A DNA stretch of 64,000 nt from DATBDN01 sp963715995 (GCA_963715995.1 OY970283.1:496001-560000); one strand, 5' to 3'; positions 9,112 through 18,682 are shown, counted from the first letter of the stretch. A program made the numbers and translations. The notes: generated from the sequence alone by a model not told the origin.

Positions 9112-9930
9112 CTAGCCCGCCGCTGCGGCGAGGACTTCCAGCACCTGCACGAAGCCCGCGGTTCCGTCGACCACCAGGTCGGCGCGCTCGACGATCGCGG
9201 CCGGCCCCTCGTCCGAGTGCACGCCGACGCAGATCGCGGTTGCGAGCGCTCCCTCGGCGCGCAGCTCGCCGAGCACGTCGTAGGCATCCAGGTCGGTCGC
9301 GTCGTCGCCGCCGAACAGCGCCGCACGCACCGGCCGCTGGCACAGCAGCTCGCGCACCGCCTGGCCCTTGTCGATCGGCACCGGCGGGCGGACCTCCAGC
9401 ACCTTGCGGCCCCAGTGGATGTAAAGCCCGGCGGCCTCCGCCTCGGCCGCGATCCCCTGAACCGCGGCCAGCGCGGCGGCCTCGTCGCGGGCGCCGCGCC
9501 AGTGGAAGGCCATGATCGCGCCCTTGTCCTCGATCCGCACGCGCATCATCCGCAGCTCTGGCGAGTCCTTGCCGAGCGCGAACGCGCGCACGCGGTCGCG
9601 CCAGGTGGCGAACGCCGGCACGAGCTCCGCCTGGGCGTGCCCGGGCAGCAGCAGCTCCGCCCCGTGCGCGCCCGCGTATGCGATCCCGCCGACGCCGACG
9701 ATCCGCCGCGCCTCGGTTGCGCCGCGCCCCGAGATGCAGGCGACCACGCGGTAGCTCCGCGCTATCCGGCCGAGCAGCCGCGAGGTGGCCTCGGGCACCA
9801 CCGCCTCCTCCGCGCGCTCGACGATCGGTGCGAGCGTGCCGTCGATGTCGCACAGGACGGCGGCCTCGGCGGGGCGCTCGGTGAGCGGCCGGAGGGCCTC
9901 GGAAATCGTCTCCACCGGGGGGACGGGCAT
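9112..9930 (-). CDS. otsB: Trehalose-6-phosphate phosphatase (HAD superfamily)
   Basis: Removes phosphate from trehalose 6-phosphate, the last step of the OtsA-OtsB route. At 272 aa it has the HAD motif I CDIDGTLAPI (around residues 27-36), motif II in the ISGR segment, the conserved Lys in DKGQAVREL and motif IV GGDDATDLDAY. These are the OtsB-type signatures. No otsA lies in the window. It is divergent from the TSUP gene, 21 bp away, and directly abuts the downstream membrane protein. Confidence 0.9.
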   Translation of the reverse strand: MPVPPVETISEALRPLTERPAEAAVLCDIDGTLAPIVERAEEAVVPEATSRLLGRIARSYRVVACISGRGATEARRIVGVGGIAYAGAHGAELLLPGHAQAELVPAFATWRDRVRAFALGKDSPELRMMRVRIEDKGAIMAFHWRGARDEAAALAAVQGIAAEAEAAGLYIHWGRKVLEVRPPVPIDKGQAVRELLCQRPVRAALFGGDDATDLDAYDVLGELRAEGALATAICVGVHSDEGPAAIVERADLVVDGTAGFVQVLEVLAAAAG

Positions 9931-9951
9931 CGGCGCCTAGTATGCCTCGCG

Positions 9952-10308
9952 GTGTCGCGGAGGCTGTTGCGAATCGCCCTGATCGGCACCGCCGCGGGCT
10001 TCTTCTCGGGCCTCTTCGGGGTCGGTGGCGGCACGGTGATGGTCCCGCTGCTGATCGTCTGGCTCGGCTACGGCGAGCGCGAGGCCACCGGCACCTCGCT
10101 CATGGCGATCATCCTGATCGCCGCTGCCGGCACGATCGCGCAGGCGATCTACGGGAACGTGCATCCGCTCGAGGCGCTGATCGTCGGCGCGCCCGCGGTC
10201 GCCGGAGTGATCGCAGGCACCGCGCTCCAGCAGCGCGTGAGCGAGCGCGCGGTCGCGTTCTCGTTCGGCCTGCTGCTCGTGATCAGCGCGATCGTGCTGG
10301 TGGTCTGA
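9952..10308 (+). CDS. TSUP (TauE/SafE) family half-transporter, first of a pair
   Basis: A 118-aa membrane protein equal to one half of a normal TSUP exporter, which usually has two four-helix repeats in a single chain of about 250 aa. The signature GLFGVGGGTVMVP (around residues 21-33) marks the first repeat. The start is GTG at 9952. Its TGA shares one base with the ATG of the next gene, which encodes the second half, so the pair is coupled and probably assembles into one transporter. The transported anion (sulfite, sulfonate or other) cannot be read from the sequence. Confidence 0.85.
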   Translation: MSRRLLRIALIGTAAGFFSGLFGVGGGTVMVPLLIVWLGYGEREATGTSLMAIILIAAAGTIAQAIYGNVHPLEALIVGAPAVAGVIAGTALQQRVSERAVAFSFGLLLVISAIVLVV

Positions 10309-10682
10309 TGTCGGGCGGGGAGATCGTTGCGGCGGGCGGCCTGGGGCTCGCTGGAGGCGTGGTAGGCGGGCTCCTGGGCGTCGGCGGCGGGATCCTGTTC
10401 GTGCCGGCACTGGCCGTCGTGCTGGGCCTGACGCAGGTGGATGCCGAGGCCACCTCGCTCCTGGCCGTGATCGCCGTGGCGGCAGTCGGGGCGCGGCGCC
10501 AGCACGGCTACGGCAACGTGCGTGTGCGCGATGGCACGCTCATGGGCGCGCTGAGCCTGATCGGCGTGGTTGCGGGCGTTGCGCTCGCAAATGTGCTCCC
10601 AGAACACGCTCTGAAGCTGCTTTTCGCCGCCGTGATGCTCTATTTCGCACAAACGCTCTTTCGGCGCGCGCTCAGTGTTTGA
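10308..10682 (+). CDS. TSUP (TauE/SafE) family half-transporter, second of a pair
   Basis: A 124-aa membrane protein with the second TSUP repeat signature GLLGVGGGILFVP near residues 22-34, a conserved EATS segment (TEXT like AEATSLLAVIA) and about four hydrophobic stretches. ATG overlaps the stop of the partner gene as TGATG. Both halves carry their own GVGGG motif, consistent with a split two-repeat transporter rather than a decayed one. Both frames are clean, so this is not obviously a frameshift. Confidence 0.85.
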   Translation: MSGGEIVAAGGLGLAGGVVGGLLGVGGGILFVPALAVVLGLTQVDAEATSLLAVIAVAAVGARRQHGYGNVRVRDGTLMGALSLIGVVAGVALANVLPEHALKLLFAAVMLYFAQTLFRRALSV

Positions 10683-10714
10683 AGGCCAGTGAGCGAGGAA
10701 TACCCTAGGTAGTC

Positions 10715-11770
10715 ATGGCTGATCAGGTACTCGCACAGCCGGAGATCGAAGCCCTGCTCGAACGCGGGGAGGAGAACGGCTGCCTCAACCTGAGCGAGGT
10801 CGACGATCTGGCCAAGAAGCTGGAGTTCGAGGACGAGGAGCTCGACGCGCTCCACGAGCGCATCGACGCCCGCGGCATCGACCTGACCGACGACTGCGGC
10901 CGCACCGACGCCGTCGTCCGCACCGAGTTCAAGCCCGAGGACCTGGCCACGTCCACCACCGACGCGCTTCAGCTGTTCCTCAACGAGATCAGGCGCTACC
11001 CGCTGCTCACGGCAGCCGAGGAGATCGAGCTGGCCAAGCGCATCGAGAAGGGCGACATGGCCGCCAAGGAGCGCATGATCAACTCGAACCTGCGCCTGGT
11101 CGTCTCGATCGCGAAGAAGTACCAGGGCCAGGACCTGCCGCTGCTCGACCTGATCCAGGAGGGCATCTTCGGCCTGATCCGCGCCTCCGAGAAGTTCGAT
11201 TGGCGCAAGGGCTACAAGTTCTCCACCTACGCCACCTTCTGGATCCGCCAGGCGATCCAGCGCGGCATCGCGAACCGCGCGCGCACCATCCGGATCCCGG
11301 TCCACATCGGTCAGCGCGAGCGCAAGATCGCGCGCGTCGAGCGTGAGCTGGCCGCGCAGTTCGAGCGCCAGCCGACCGACGAGGAGATCTCGCTGGCATC
11401 CGAGGTGCCGATCGAGCAGATCGAGGAGATCCGCGACGCCGGCCGCGCCGTGACCTCGCTGGACAAGCCGATCGGGGAAGAGGGCGAGACCGCCTTCGGC
11501 GACCTGATCGCCTCCGGCGAGATGACGCCGGACGAGGAGGTCCAGCTGACGCTGTCCGAGGAGGTCGTCCGCCGCACGATCGACGAGCTCCCCGAGACCG
11601 AGCGCGACGTGCTGAAGCTGCGCTACGGCGTGGGCGGCTCCGAGCCGACCCCGCTGCGCGAGACGGGCAAGCGCCTGGGCATGTCGCCCGAGCGCGTCCG
11701 CCAGATCGAGTCGAAGGCGCTGGCCAAGCTGGCCATGCGCCGCGAGCTCGACGCCCTGCGAGTGGGCTAG
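10715..11770 (+). CDS. rpoD: RNA polymerase sigma-70 factor, principal (RpoD/SigA) type
   Basis: A 351-aa sigma factor. An acidic N-terminal segment of about 75 aa resembles a region 1.1. Region 1.2 (DALQLFLNEIRRYPLLT) follows, then region 2 with NSNLRLVVSIAKKY, DLIQEGIFGLIRA and the -10 recognition stretch FSTYATFWIRQAIQRGIA. Region 3 is intact, and region 4.2 ends in MSPERVRQIESKALAKL. All regions are complete, which suggests a principal or principal-like sigma, although actinobacteria also carry close paralogues. Start is ATG 10715, 32 bp after the TSUP pair. Confidence 0.9.
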   Translation: MADQVLAQPEIEALLERGEENGCLNLSEVDDLAKKLEFEDEELDALHERIDARGIDLTDDCGRTDAVVRTEFKPEDLATSTTDALQLFLNEIRRYPLLTAAEEIELAKRIEKGDMAAKERMINSNLRLVVSIAKKYQGQDLPLLDLIQEGIFGLIRASEKFDWRKGYKFSTYATFWIRQAIQRGIANRARTIRIPVHIGQRERKIARVERELAAQFERQPTDEEISLASEVPIEQIEEIRDAGRAVTSLDKPIGEEGETAFGDLIASGEMTPDEEVQLTLSEEVVRRTIDELPETERDVLKLRYGVGGSEPTPLRETGKRLGMSPERVRQIESKALAKLAMRRELDALRVG

Positions 11771-11812
11771 CAAGCCGCGCCGCCCGGAACTCCGAAGGGG
11801 CAGAATCAAGCC

Positions 11813-14190
11813 GTGCTGCGCCGAATCCGGCGGATCCTCTTCTGGGCGATCGGCGTTCCGGTGGGCGTCGCGGTCGTGGCCGTGGCTGCCTTCGCCGGCT
11901 ACGTGCTCTACCTGAGCTGGCAGACGCCGTCGATCGATTCGCTGAGCGCGCGCCCGGAGACGCAGAACTCCGTCGTCTACGCAGCCAGCGGCGAGCGCCT
12001 TGGCTTCATCCCAGCCGCCCAGCTGCGCCAGCGGGTGCCGTCGTCGTCGATCCCGGCCTACCTCAAGCAGGCGATCGTCGCCGTCGAGGACCGGCGCTTC
12101 TACAAGCACAAGGGCGTCGACTACAAGGGCATCCTGCGCGCCGCCGCCAAGGACGCGACCACGGGCGCTGCGGTCCAGGGCGGCTCCACGATCACGATGC
12201 AGCTGGTTCGCCAGCTCTACCTCACGCGCGACCGCACCTTCAAGCGCAAGATCGAGGAGGCCACGCTCGCGCGCGAGATGGAGAAGCGGCGCACGAAGGA
12301 CTGGATCCTGAGCAGCTACCTGAACGACGTGAGCTTCGGCACGGCCGGCGGCCAGGAGGCGGTCGGGGTCCAGGCCGCCGCGCGCGTGTTCTTCGGCAAG
12401 CCGGCCAAGTCGCTCAACCTGACCGAGTCGGCGCTGCTGGCGGGGCTGCCGCAGGCGCCCACCCTCTACAACCCGATCCTGCACCCGGAGGCCGCGAAGG
12501 TGCGTCGCAGCGAGGTGCTCGAGTCGATGGTCCGCGCCGGCATGATCGCGCCGTCGGTGGCAGCGCGCATCGACGGCCGCGGCCTCGGCCTGCACCTGAG
12601 CCACTACTACACGCACCGGCGCGAGCGTCACTTCTTCGACTTCGTGGAGCGCGAGCTGAAGGCCCGGATCGGCGCACCCGCCCTGCGCCGCGGTGGCCTG
12701 AGGATCTACACGACGATCGACCTGAAGCTCCAGCGCGCCGCCCGCGCCGCGATCCGCAAGAACCTGAACCGCCCGCATGACCCCGCCTCGGCGGTCGTCT
12801 CGATCGACGTCCGCAACGGTGACATCCGCGCGATGGCCACCAGCGAGCGCTATGAGAAGGAGCAGTTCGACTACGCGTCCCAGGGCCACCGCCAGCCGGG
12901 CTCCACCTTCAAGCCGATCGTGCTGCTCACGGCAATCGACGAGCACAGCGCCGACCCGGCCCGGACCTACTACGTCTCGAAGAAGCTCGACATGAGCACG
13001 GGCTTCGGCCCGGTGCACGTGCAGACCTACGACCACACGTACGGCGGCCGCATGAACCTGGTCAAGGCGACCTTGCTCTCGGACAACACGGTCTACGAAC
13101 AGCTGGACCTGGACGTGGGGCCCGACGTTGTGGCTGACACCGCGGCCAACATGGGCATCGACACACCGCTCGACGGCTATCCGGCCGAGGGGCTCGGCGG
13201 CCTGCATTCGGGCGTGACGCCGCTGGAGCTGACGCGGGCCTACGCCACGCTCGCCGATGGTGGCAACCGCCTTGACGTGACGGGGGTCAAGCGCGTGGTG
13301 TTTCCCGACCGTCACCAGACGGTGTTCGACGCAGCCAGCGCCGACTCGCTGTTCAAGGACGGCGAGACCGCTGCCGTGACGAAGATCCTCCAGCAGAACA
13401 TGAAGCACGGCACGGGCACCGCCGCCCAGATCGGCTGCCCGGCAGCCGGCAAGACGGGCACCACCGACACGTTCCGCGACGCCTGGTTCGCCGGTTACAC
13501 GCCGCGCCTGTCGACGGTCGTCTGGGTGGGCTACCCGCACCGGGCCGTCTCGATGACGAACGTGCACGGCATCAAGGTGGCGGGCGCCACCTTCCCGGCA
13601 GCGATCTGGCGCGACTACATGAAGGTCGCCAAGGGTGGCTTCTGCGGGAAGTTCCCGAAGCCACTCGAGCGCGCGCAGCTCAAGCCGTACTGCGGCCGGC
13701 TCGCGGTCACGCGCGGCTGCGACGCGCCGCCGGCGCCCGCGGCAGTGGGCGACGCGAGTGGCGACGGCAGCGGCGGTGTGGCCGCGCCCGGCGGCACGCA
13801 GCCTGGCGCCACCACGACCACGCCGGCCCCGTGCCGATCCCCGACACGAGGATCGTGGGCGGGCCCCCGTCACAGACCGCCGCGCGCAGCGCGGTGTTCC
13901 GCTTCGCCGCGCGCGGCGCGGCGTCCACCGGGTTCCAGTGCAGCATCGACTCGAGTGCGTTCGCCGGCTGCAGCTCCCCGGCCAGCTTCGGCCACCTGAG
14001 TCCTGGCCGGCACGTGTTCGCGGTGCGGGCGCTGTCGAAGGCGGGCGACCCCGACGCCTCGCCGGCCAGCTTCGCGTGGACCGTGTTCGACGATCTCGTT
14101 CCCCAGTCGCAGCAGCAGACGACCACCAAGCCGAAGCCGAAGCCGAAGCCGAAGCCGAAGCCGCAGTCACCACCGACGATCGTTGGATGA
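11813..14190 (+). CDS. Class A penicillin-binding protein with C-terminal FxC-type domain, frame broken at about 13830
   Basis: Bifunctional peptidoglycan synthase. A membrane anchor lies at about residues 8-32. The glycosyltransferase domain has VEDRRFYKHKGVDYKG and GGSTITMQLVRQLY. The transpeptidase domain has the active-site Ser in PGSTFKP (around 363-369), SDN (LLSDNTVYEQL) and AGKTGTTD (around 546). After a Thr-rich linker the reading frame degenerates into Arg/Pro-rich nonsense. One base later a frame starting at 13831 continues with a Cys-containing domain (FQCSIDSSAFAGCSSP...HVFAVRALSKAGDPD) and a KPKP tail. The loss of one C in the run at 13827-13830 explains this. The start is GTG 11813. 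Reported as one gene with a likely sequence error. Confidence 0.85.
14128..14163 (+). repeat. In-frame AAGCCG hexanucleotide repeat (Lys-Pro tail)
   Basis: Six consecutive AAGCCG units encode alternating Lys-Pro near the C-terminus of the PBP product when the shifted frame is used. Such hexamer tracts change length by slippage without breaking the frame, and KP-rich tails are often wall-spanning or charge-interacting. Confidence 0.9.
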
Positions 14191-14357
14191 CCACAGAAGC
14201 GGCAGAAGCCACGGCCTGCACGGTCGCCGCGTTCGGATCGCTGATCGGCGCGCTTCGCTGCCTGGCTGACCGCCTGCTGCCAAGCGCCGCGATCTACACG
14301 GCGGTGGCAGGCGCGCTGCTCGCCGGTGCGGTCAGGGCGGCCATCGACGCGCTCTGA
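14187..14357 (+). CDS. Small putative membrane protein
   Basis: A 56-aa reading frame whose ATG overlaps the PBP stop as ATGA, the arrangement of a translationally coupled gene. It contains a hydrophobic C-terminal half (AAIYTAVAGALLAGAVRAAI) that could form one helix and two Cys residues. No family is recognised. Support comes from position and composition only, and chance remains possible. Confidence 0.45.
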   Translation: MTTEAAEATACTVAAFGSLIGALRCLADRLLPSAAIYTAVAGALLAGAVRAAIDAL

Positions 14358-14398
14358 GCTGCGCCGGGACGGCCTCGTGGCCGCAGTACGCTCGGCGC

Positions 14399-15616
14399 GT
14401 GGCACGCGCGGCAGGGGCAGTGGTCGGTCTGGGGCTCTTGGCCGCGTCCATCGCCGGCGCAAGCGCCACGGCCGCCGCGCCCCCACTGCGGCTGCTGGCC
14501 AGCACGCGGGAGACCGGCTGGATCAGCCTGCGCGTGCCGGACGCCGGCAACGCGACCAGCATCACGCTGGCGGAGAACGGCACCACGATCGCGCGCGTGG
14601 TGCCGGCCAACGGCCAGGCTGTCGTGCGCCACGCAGCCGCCTGGCGCTGCGACCGCTACAGCCGCACGTTCACGGCCACCGCCGCCTACCCCGACGGCTC
14701 GACCCAGGCCGCGCCGGCCACGATCCGCACACCGTCCTGCCGTGGCCGCCTCACGCTCGGCGCACGGCGCCGCGGCGGCCACATCGCGGTCACGCTCGCC
14801 GATCGCTGGAAGACGGGCGACGTGCACGGGCACGTCTGCGCGCGCCCTCCGGGCCGCCGCGCGGCCTGCCGCACGCTGACGATCGCGGCGGGCCACGCGA
14901 GCGCGCGTCGCACATACCGCGCGAGGACGACGGGCGCGTGGACGTTCGCCCTGGACACCACCTGGGGACAGCACGCGCACGCAGCCGTCTACGTGCGACC
15001 CCGGCGGGCCCTGCGGCTGCTGGCCACCGGGGACTCGATGATCGAGCTCGTGGACAGCTTCCTGAAGGACGGGCTGTCCTCGCACGGGATCCACGTGCGC
15101 AGCGACGCGCGCGAGAGCACCGGCGTGTCGAAGCCGTTCCTGCTCAACTGGCCGAAGCATGCACGCGCGCAGGCGCGCGGCATTCGTCCCGACGTGACCG
15201 TGATGTTCCTGGGCGCCAACGACGGCTTTCCGATCGGAAGCGTGAATTGCTGCGACAAGGCCTGGGTCGACGCATACGCGAAGCGCGTCGAGTCGATGAT
15301 GAACGCGTACTCCCGCGCCGGCCACGGTCTCGTCTACTGGCTCACGCTGCCCGCTCCGCGCCCGGCTCAGTGGAAGCCCATCTACCCAGCCGTGAACCGC
15401 GCCATCAAGCAAGCGGCCGCAAACGTCGACGGAGCTGTCAGGGTGCTTGACATCGCCAAGACGTTCACGCCCCACTACCGCTTTCGTTCGTCGATCAAGT
15501 GGCACGGGCACGTCCAGACCGTTCGCAACGCCGACGGGATCCACCTGAACGCCGCCGGCGCGACCATCGCCGAGCAGCTGATCGCGCGCGCCCTGCGGCG
15601 CGACGGCGTGCTCTGA
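14399..15616 (+). CDS. Secreted SGNH-hydrolase-like protein (DUF459-type)
   Basis: A 405-aa exported protein. A signal peptide covers residues 1-26, and a Cys-containing beta-rich region of about 170 aa precedes the hydrolase domain. The SGNH blocks are GDSM (around residue 212), GANDGFP (block III Asn) and NADGIHLN (Asp-His pair). A CC pair follows GANDGFP. The sequence VYWLTLPAPR is shared with the paralogue at 17656. Enzymes of this fold remove or transfer acyl groups, and the MBOAT gene nearby suggests a role in acylating a surface polymer. The start is GTG 14399. Confidence 0.82.
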   Translation: MARAAGAVVGLGLLAASIAGASATAAAPPLRLLASTRETGWISLRVPDAGNATSITLAENGTTIARVVPANGQAVVRHAAAWRCDRYSRTFTATAAYPDGSTQAAPATIRTPSCRGRLTLGARRRGGHIAVTLADRWKTGDVHGHVCARPPGRRAACRTLTIAAGHASARRTYRARTTGAWTFALDTTWGQHAHAAVYVRPRRALRLLATGDSMIELVDSFLKDGLSSHGIHVRSDARESTGVSKPFLLNWPKHARAQARGIRPDVTVMFLGANDGFPIGSVNCCDKAWVDAYAKRVESMMNAYSRAGHGLVYWLTLPAPRPAQWKPIYPAVNRAIKQAAANVDGAVRVLDIAKTFTPHYRFRSSIKWHGHVQTVRNADGIHLNAAGATIAEQLIARALRRDGVL

Positions 15617-15620
15617 GCAG

Positions 15621-16235
15621 CTACTTGCGACCTGGCGGCGGCGCCCAGACGTTCAGAGTGGCGATCATGCGGGCGAATGCCGCGGCGCCCGTGTAGCTCA
15701 TGTGCAGGCCGTCGCCGGAGAACCAGTTGGGATGCCCCGCGCTCTTGTGAGGCCAGTCGAGGACCTTCACGCGGTTGCGGTGGCGCCGCCCCGCGCGGCG
15801 CACGTTGTACGCGTCCGAGCTCGTGCCGCCACCCTCCTCGAGTGGGACCACGAGGCCAAGCACCCGACCAGGGCCGATCAGCTCGAGCGTGTTCTCGATG
15901 TCGGAGCGCGTGATCACCCAGTTCGAGCCCAGGGCCATCACCACCAGATGCGGCAGCGAGTGCGAGTGCAGCCTGCCGCGCAGCAGGTTCACGCCCTCGC
16001 TCCACTGACGGCACCCATGTGCATTCGCCTGCATGCGGCGCTTTGCCAGCAGGGGGACGGCGAAGATCATCGTGGAGTCGCCGATCACGAGTGGTGGCCG
16101 CCAGTTGTGGCGCCAGTGCGGCGGATACGATGCGATCACCCCGCCGCAGTCGGCCTCGGCCGGAGCTGCACTCAGCACGAGCGCGACGATGGCCAGCATG
16201 GCGGCGGTCCGGAGCGTCTTGATGCTGGCAGTCAT
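15621..16235 (-). CDS. Secreted SGNH-like protein, short form
   Basis: A 204-aa exported protein. ATG at 16235 begins a signal peptide (TAAMLAIVALVLSAAPAEA). Motifs GDSTMIF, ALGSNWV and GDGLHMS correspond to SGNH blocks I, III and V, so it is a compact member of the same fold. Conserved neighbours place it divergent from the MBOAT gene (24 bp between starts) and convergent with the SGNH gene at 14399. The open frame extends upstream of 16235, but only antisense to the MBOAT gene, so that extension is not used. Confidence 0.75.
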   Translation of the reverse strand: MTASIKTLRTAAMLAIVALVLSAAPAEADCGGVIASYPPHWRHNWRPPLVIGDSTMIFAVPLLAKRRMQANAHGCRQWSEGVNLLRGRLHSHSLPHLVVMALGSNWVITRSDIENTLELIGPGRVLGLVVPLEEGGGTSSDAYNVRRAGRRHRNRVKVLDWPHKSAGHPNWFSGDGLHMSYTGAAAFARMIATLNVWAPPPGRK

Positions 16236-16259
16236 CGGCGCGCACCATAGCCACCGGTC

Positions 16260-17654
16260 TTGCTCTTCCCAACAGTCCAATTCGCGGTCTTCTTTCCGCT
16301 CGCCCTCGCCCTCAACTGGGCGCTGATGCCGCGACCGCAGTTCTGGAAGCCGTTCATCGTGGTGGCGAGCTACGCCTTCTACGCCGCTGCCAACTGGAAG
16401 TTCTGCTTCCTGCTGGGTGGGGTCACGGTGTGGAACCAGGGTGCGGCGACGCTGATCCATCGCAGCGCGGACGAGCGCCGGCGCAAGCTGCTGGTCACTG
16501 CCGCGGTCGCCGGCAACCTGCTCGTTCTCGGCGTCTTCAAGTACTACTCGTTCTTCGTCCAGGACGTGGACCGCGTGCTCGACGGCGCCCGGCTCGGGCT
16601 GCCGCTGCCGCTGATGACGATCGCGCTGCCCGTCGGCGTGAGCTTCTTCACGTTCCAGGCGATCTCGTACACGGTCGACGTCTACCGGCGCGTGATCGAG
16701 CCCGCCACGCCGCTCGATGCAGCGATCTACCTGAGCTTCTTCCCGCACCTTGTCGCGGGCCCGATCGTGCGCGCACGCGAGTTCCTGCCGCAGCTGCGCA
16801 CGCCGCGCAGCCCCGAGCGGGTGGCGGTCGGCGCGGGTGTCTCGCTGATCGCGCTCGGCCTGATCAAGAAGGTGGTCGTCGCCGACTACCTGGCGCGCAC
16901 GGTCGTCGATCCCGTCTTCGCCGTGCCACAGGCCTACCACGCACCGGACGCGTTCCTGGCCGCGTACGCCTACACCGCCCAGATCTACTGCGACTTCTCG
17001 GGATACACCGACATCGCGATCGGCCTGGCGCTGCTCATGGGGTTCGTCTTCCCGCAGAACTTCGACAGTCCCTACCGCTCACTCGGCGTGCGCGAGTTCT
17101 GGCGCCGCTGGCACATGACGCTCTCGCGCTTCCTGCGCGACTTCCTCTACATCCCGCTCGGCGGCAACCGCGGCGGGCGTGCCTTCGTCTACCGCAACCT
17201 GCTGATCACGATGGTGCTCGGAGGGCTCTGGCACGGCGCCGCGTGGACGTTCGTGCTCTGGGGCGCACTCCATGGCAGCGCCCTCTGCCTCGAGCACGCG
17301 CTTGGCGGGCGCTGGGAGCGGGTGCAGAAGTGGGTGCGCTGGAGCATCACGTTCAACTTCGTCGTGGTGGCGTGGATCTTCTTCCGCTCGCAGTCGATCG
17401 GCGATGCGTGGACCTTCCTCGGCCGCCTGTTCTCCCCCGGCGCGCCGACCACCTGGGCGTTCCTGCCGATCGCGCTGACCGTCGGCGTGGTCGGCGTCCA
17501 GCTCCTGCCGCCTCAGCCGCTGGGCCGGCTGCGCCTGCGCTTCGAGCGCCTCAACCCGGTGGCGCTCGCGACCTCGCTTGCAGTCGTCATCCTGTTCGTC
17601 GCAGCCACGGTGCCCAGCCAGGGCGTCGCGCCATTCATCTACTTCCGCTTCTGA
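16260..17654 (+). CDS. MBOAT family O-acyltransferase (AlgI-like)
   Basis: A 464-aa polytopic membrane enzyme that moves acyl groups across the membrane for O-acylation of a surface polymer. The start, TTG at 16260, gives the typical LLFPTVQFAVFFP beginning. Signature elements are FFPHLVAGPIVRA, YCDFSGYTDIAIG, FWRRWHMTLSRFLRD and LGGLWHGAAWTF, the last with the invariant His near residue 325. Length fits AlgI/DltB relatives. The SGNH gene at 17656 starts one base after its stop, which strongly suggests a working pair like AlgI with AlgJ/AlgX or PatA with PatB. Confidence 0.93.
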   Translation: MLFPTVQFAVFFPLALALNWALMPRPQFWKPFIVVASYAFYAAANWKFCFLLGGVTVWNQGAATLIHRSADERRRKLLVTAAVAGNLLVLGVFKYYSFFVQDVDRVLDGARLGLPLPLMTIALPVGVSFFTFQAISYTVDVYRRVIEPATPLDAAIYLSFFPHLVAGPIVRAREFLPQLRTPRSPERVAVGAGVSLIALGLIKKVVVADYLARTVVDPVFAVPQAYHAPDAFLAAYAYTAQIYCDFSGYTDIAIGLALLMGFVFPQNFDSPYRSLGVREFWRRWHMTLSRFLRDFLYIPLGGNRGGRAFVYRNLLITMVLGGLWHGAAWTFVLWGALHGSALCLEHALGGRWERVQKWVRWSITFNFVVVAWIFFRSQSIGDAWTFLGRLFSPGAPTTWAFLPIALTVGVVGVQLLPPQPLGRLRLRFERLNPVALATSLAVVILFVAATVPSQGVAPFIYFRF

Positions 17655-17655
17655 T

Positions 17656-18678
17656 TTGACGACGCCGCAAAAAGACCGCTCACGCGAGAGCATCCACGAG
17701 GCATACGACCGCCCCGGCGCGCGTACCTTCAGCGCTCGTGAGGCGCTCACGAGCATCTTCGTGGCAGCGCTGCTCCTGCTGCTGCTCCAGGGGCCGTCGA
17801 TCCGGCGCTCGGGTGAGCGGCTGGACCCCGGCATCCAGCGGACGATGGTGCTGGCCGTCGGCCGCCCCGCGGGATGGGTCGGCGACCGTCTCGGGCTCGC
17901 CCGGGTCACGCACGACGCGACCGCGTGGTTGTCGCCCGACAAGAACATCGGCGACGAGGCCGGCTTCGCGAACACCCCGGCCGCCGCGGCCGGCGGAGCG
18001 CTGCCCGCAGTCACGCCCGATTCGTTCGACCCGCTGGCACTTGGCGGCAAGGCGCTGCCGCACCGCCCGCTCCACACGATTCTCGTGACCGGCGACTCGC
18101 TGGCCACGCCGCTCGACACCGAGCTGGCCCGGCGCTTCGCCGGACGCGCCGGCATCAAGGTCATCCGCGAGCCGCATCTTGGCACCGGCATCTCCAAGAG
18201 CCTGCTCGTGGACTGGGGCAAGCTGTCGGCGCAGCAGGTGGCCGATGACAAGCCGGACGCGATCGTGGTCTTCATCGGAGCCAACGAGGGCTTCCCGATG
18301 CCCGGTCCCGGCGGGCGCAGCGTGCAGTGCTGCGGTCCGGCCTACGCCGCGATCTATGCCAACCGCGTGCGCCGGATGATGAGCACGTACTCGCAGCGAC
18401 GGGCCGCGCGCGTCTACTGGCTCACGCTGCCGACGCCGCGCAGCAAGGACCGACAGGACATCGCGCGCGTGGTGAACGCGGCGATAGAGGTCGCCGCCCA
18501 GCCGCTGCGCTCGACGGTGCGCGTGCTCGACACGGTGCCGATCTTCACGCCGGGCGCCCGCTACCGCGACGCGATCAACGGGACGATCGTGCGCCAGGCC
18601 GACGGCATCCACCTGAACGAGGCCGGCGCGAAGATCGCCGCCGACCACGTGGTGGGTCTGATCGACCGCGACTTCTGA
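17656..18678 (+). CDS. Membrane-anchored SGNH-hydrolase-like protein, MBOAT partner
   Basis: A 340-aa protein with a single N-terminal membrane helix (FVAALLLLLLQG, about residues 31-42) and an external SGNH domain: GDSLATPLD, FIGANEGFP, QADGIHLNEAG. A CC pair and VYWLTLPTPR match the paralogue at 14399. The TTG start at 17656 directly follows the MBOAT stop, so translation is coupled. Together they probably perform O-acetylation or another acylation of a cell-surface polysaccharide; the substrate is unknown. Confidence 0.85.
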   Translation: MTTPQKDRSRESIHEAYDRPGARTFSAREALTSIFVAALLLLLLQGPSIRRSGERLDPGIQRTMVLAVGRPAGWVGDRLGLARVTHDATAWLSPDKNIGDEAGFANTPAAAAGGALPAVTPDSFDPLALGGKALPHRPLHTILVTGDSLATPLDTELARRFAGRAGIKVIREPHLGTGISKSLLVDWGKLSAQQVADDKPDAIVVFIGANEGFPMPGPGGRSVQCCGPAYAAIYANRVRRMMSTYSQRRAARVYWLTLPTPRSKDRQDIARVVNAAIEVAAQPLRSTVRVLDTVPIFTPGARYRDAINGTIVRQADGIHLNEAGAKIAADHVVGLIDRDF

Positions 18679-18682
18679 GCGG

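Noticed and set aside
10640..14221. A very long open frame on the minus strand opposite the sigma factor and PBP genes
   Set aside because: Its Arg/Ala-rich translation matches no family, and the plus strand carries two unmistakable genes over the same bases. High GC content commonly leaves such antisense frames open.
16236..16940. N-terminal extension of the short SGNH gene to 16940
   Set aside because: The extension lies antisense to the MBOAT gene and would remove a clear signal peptide beginning at 16235.
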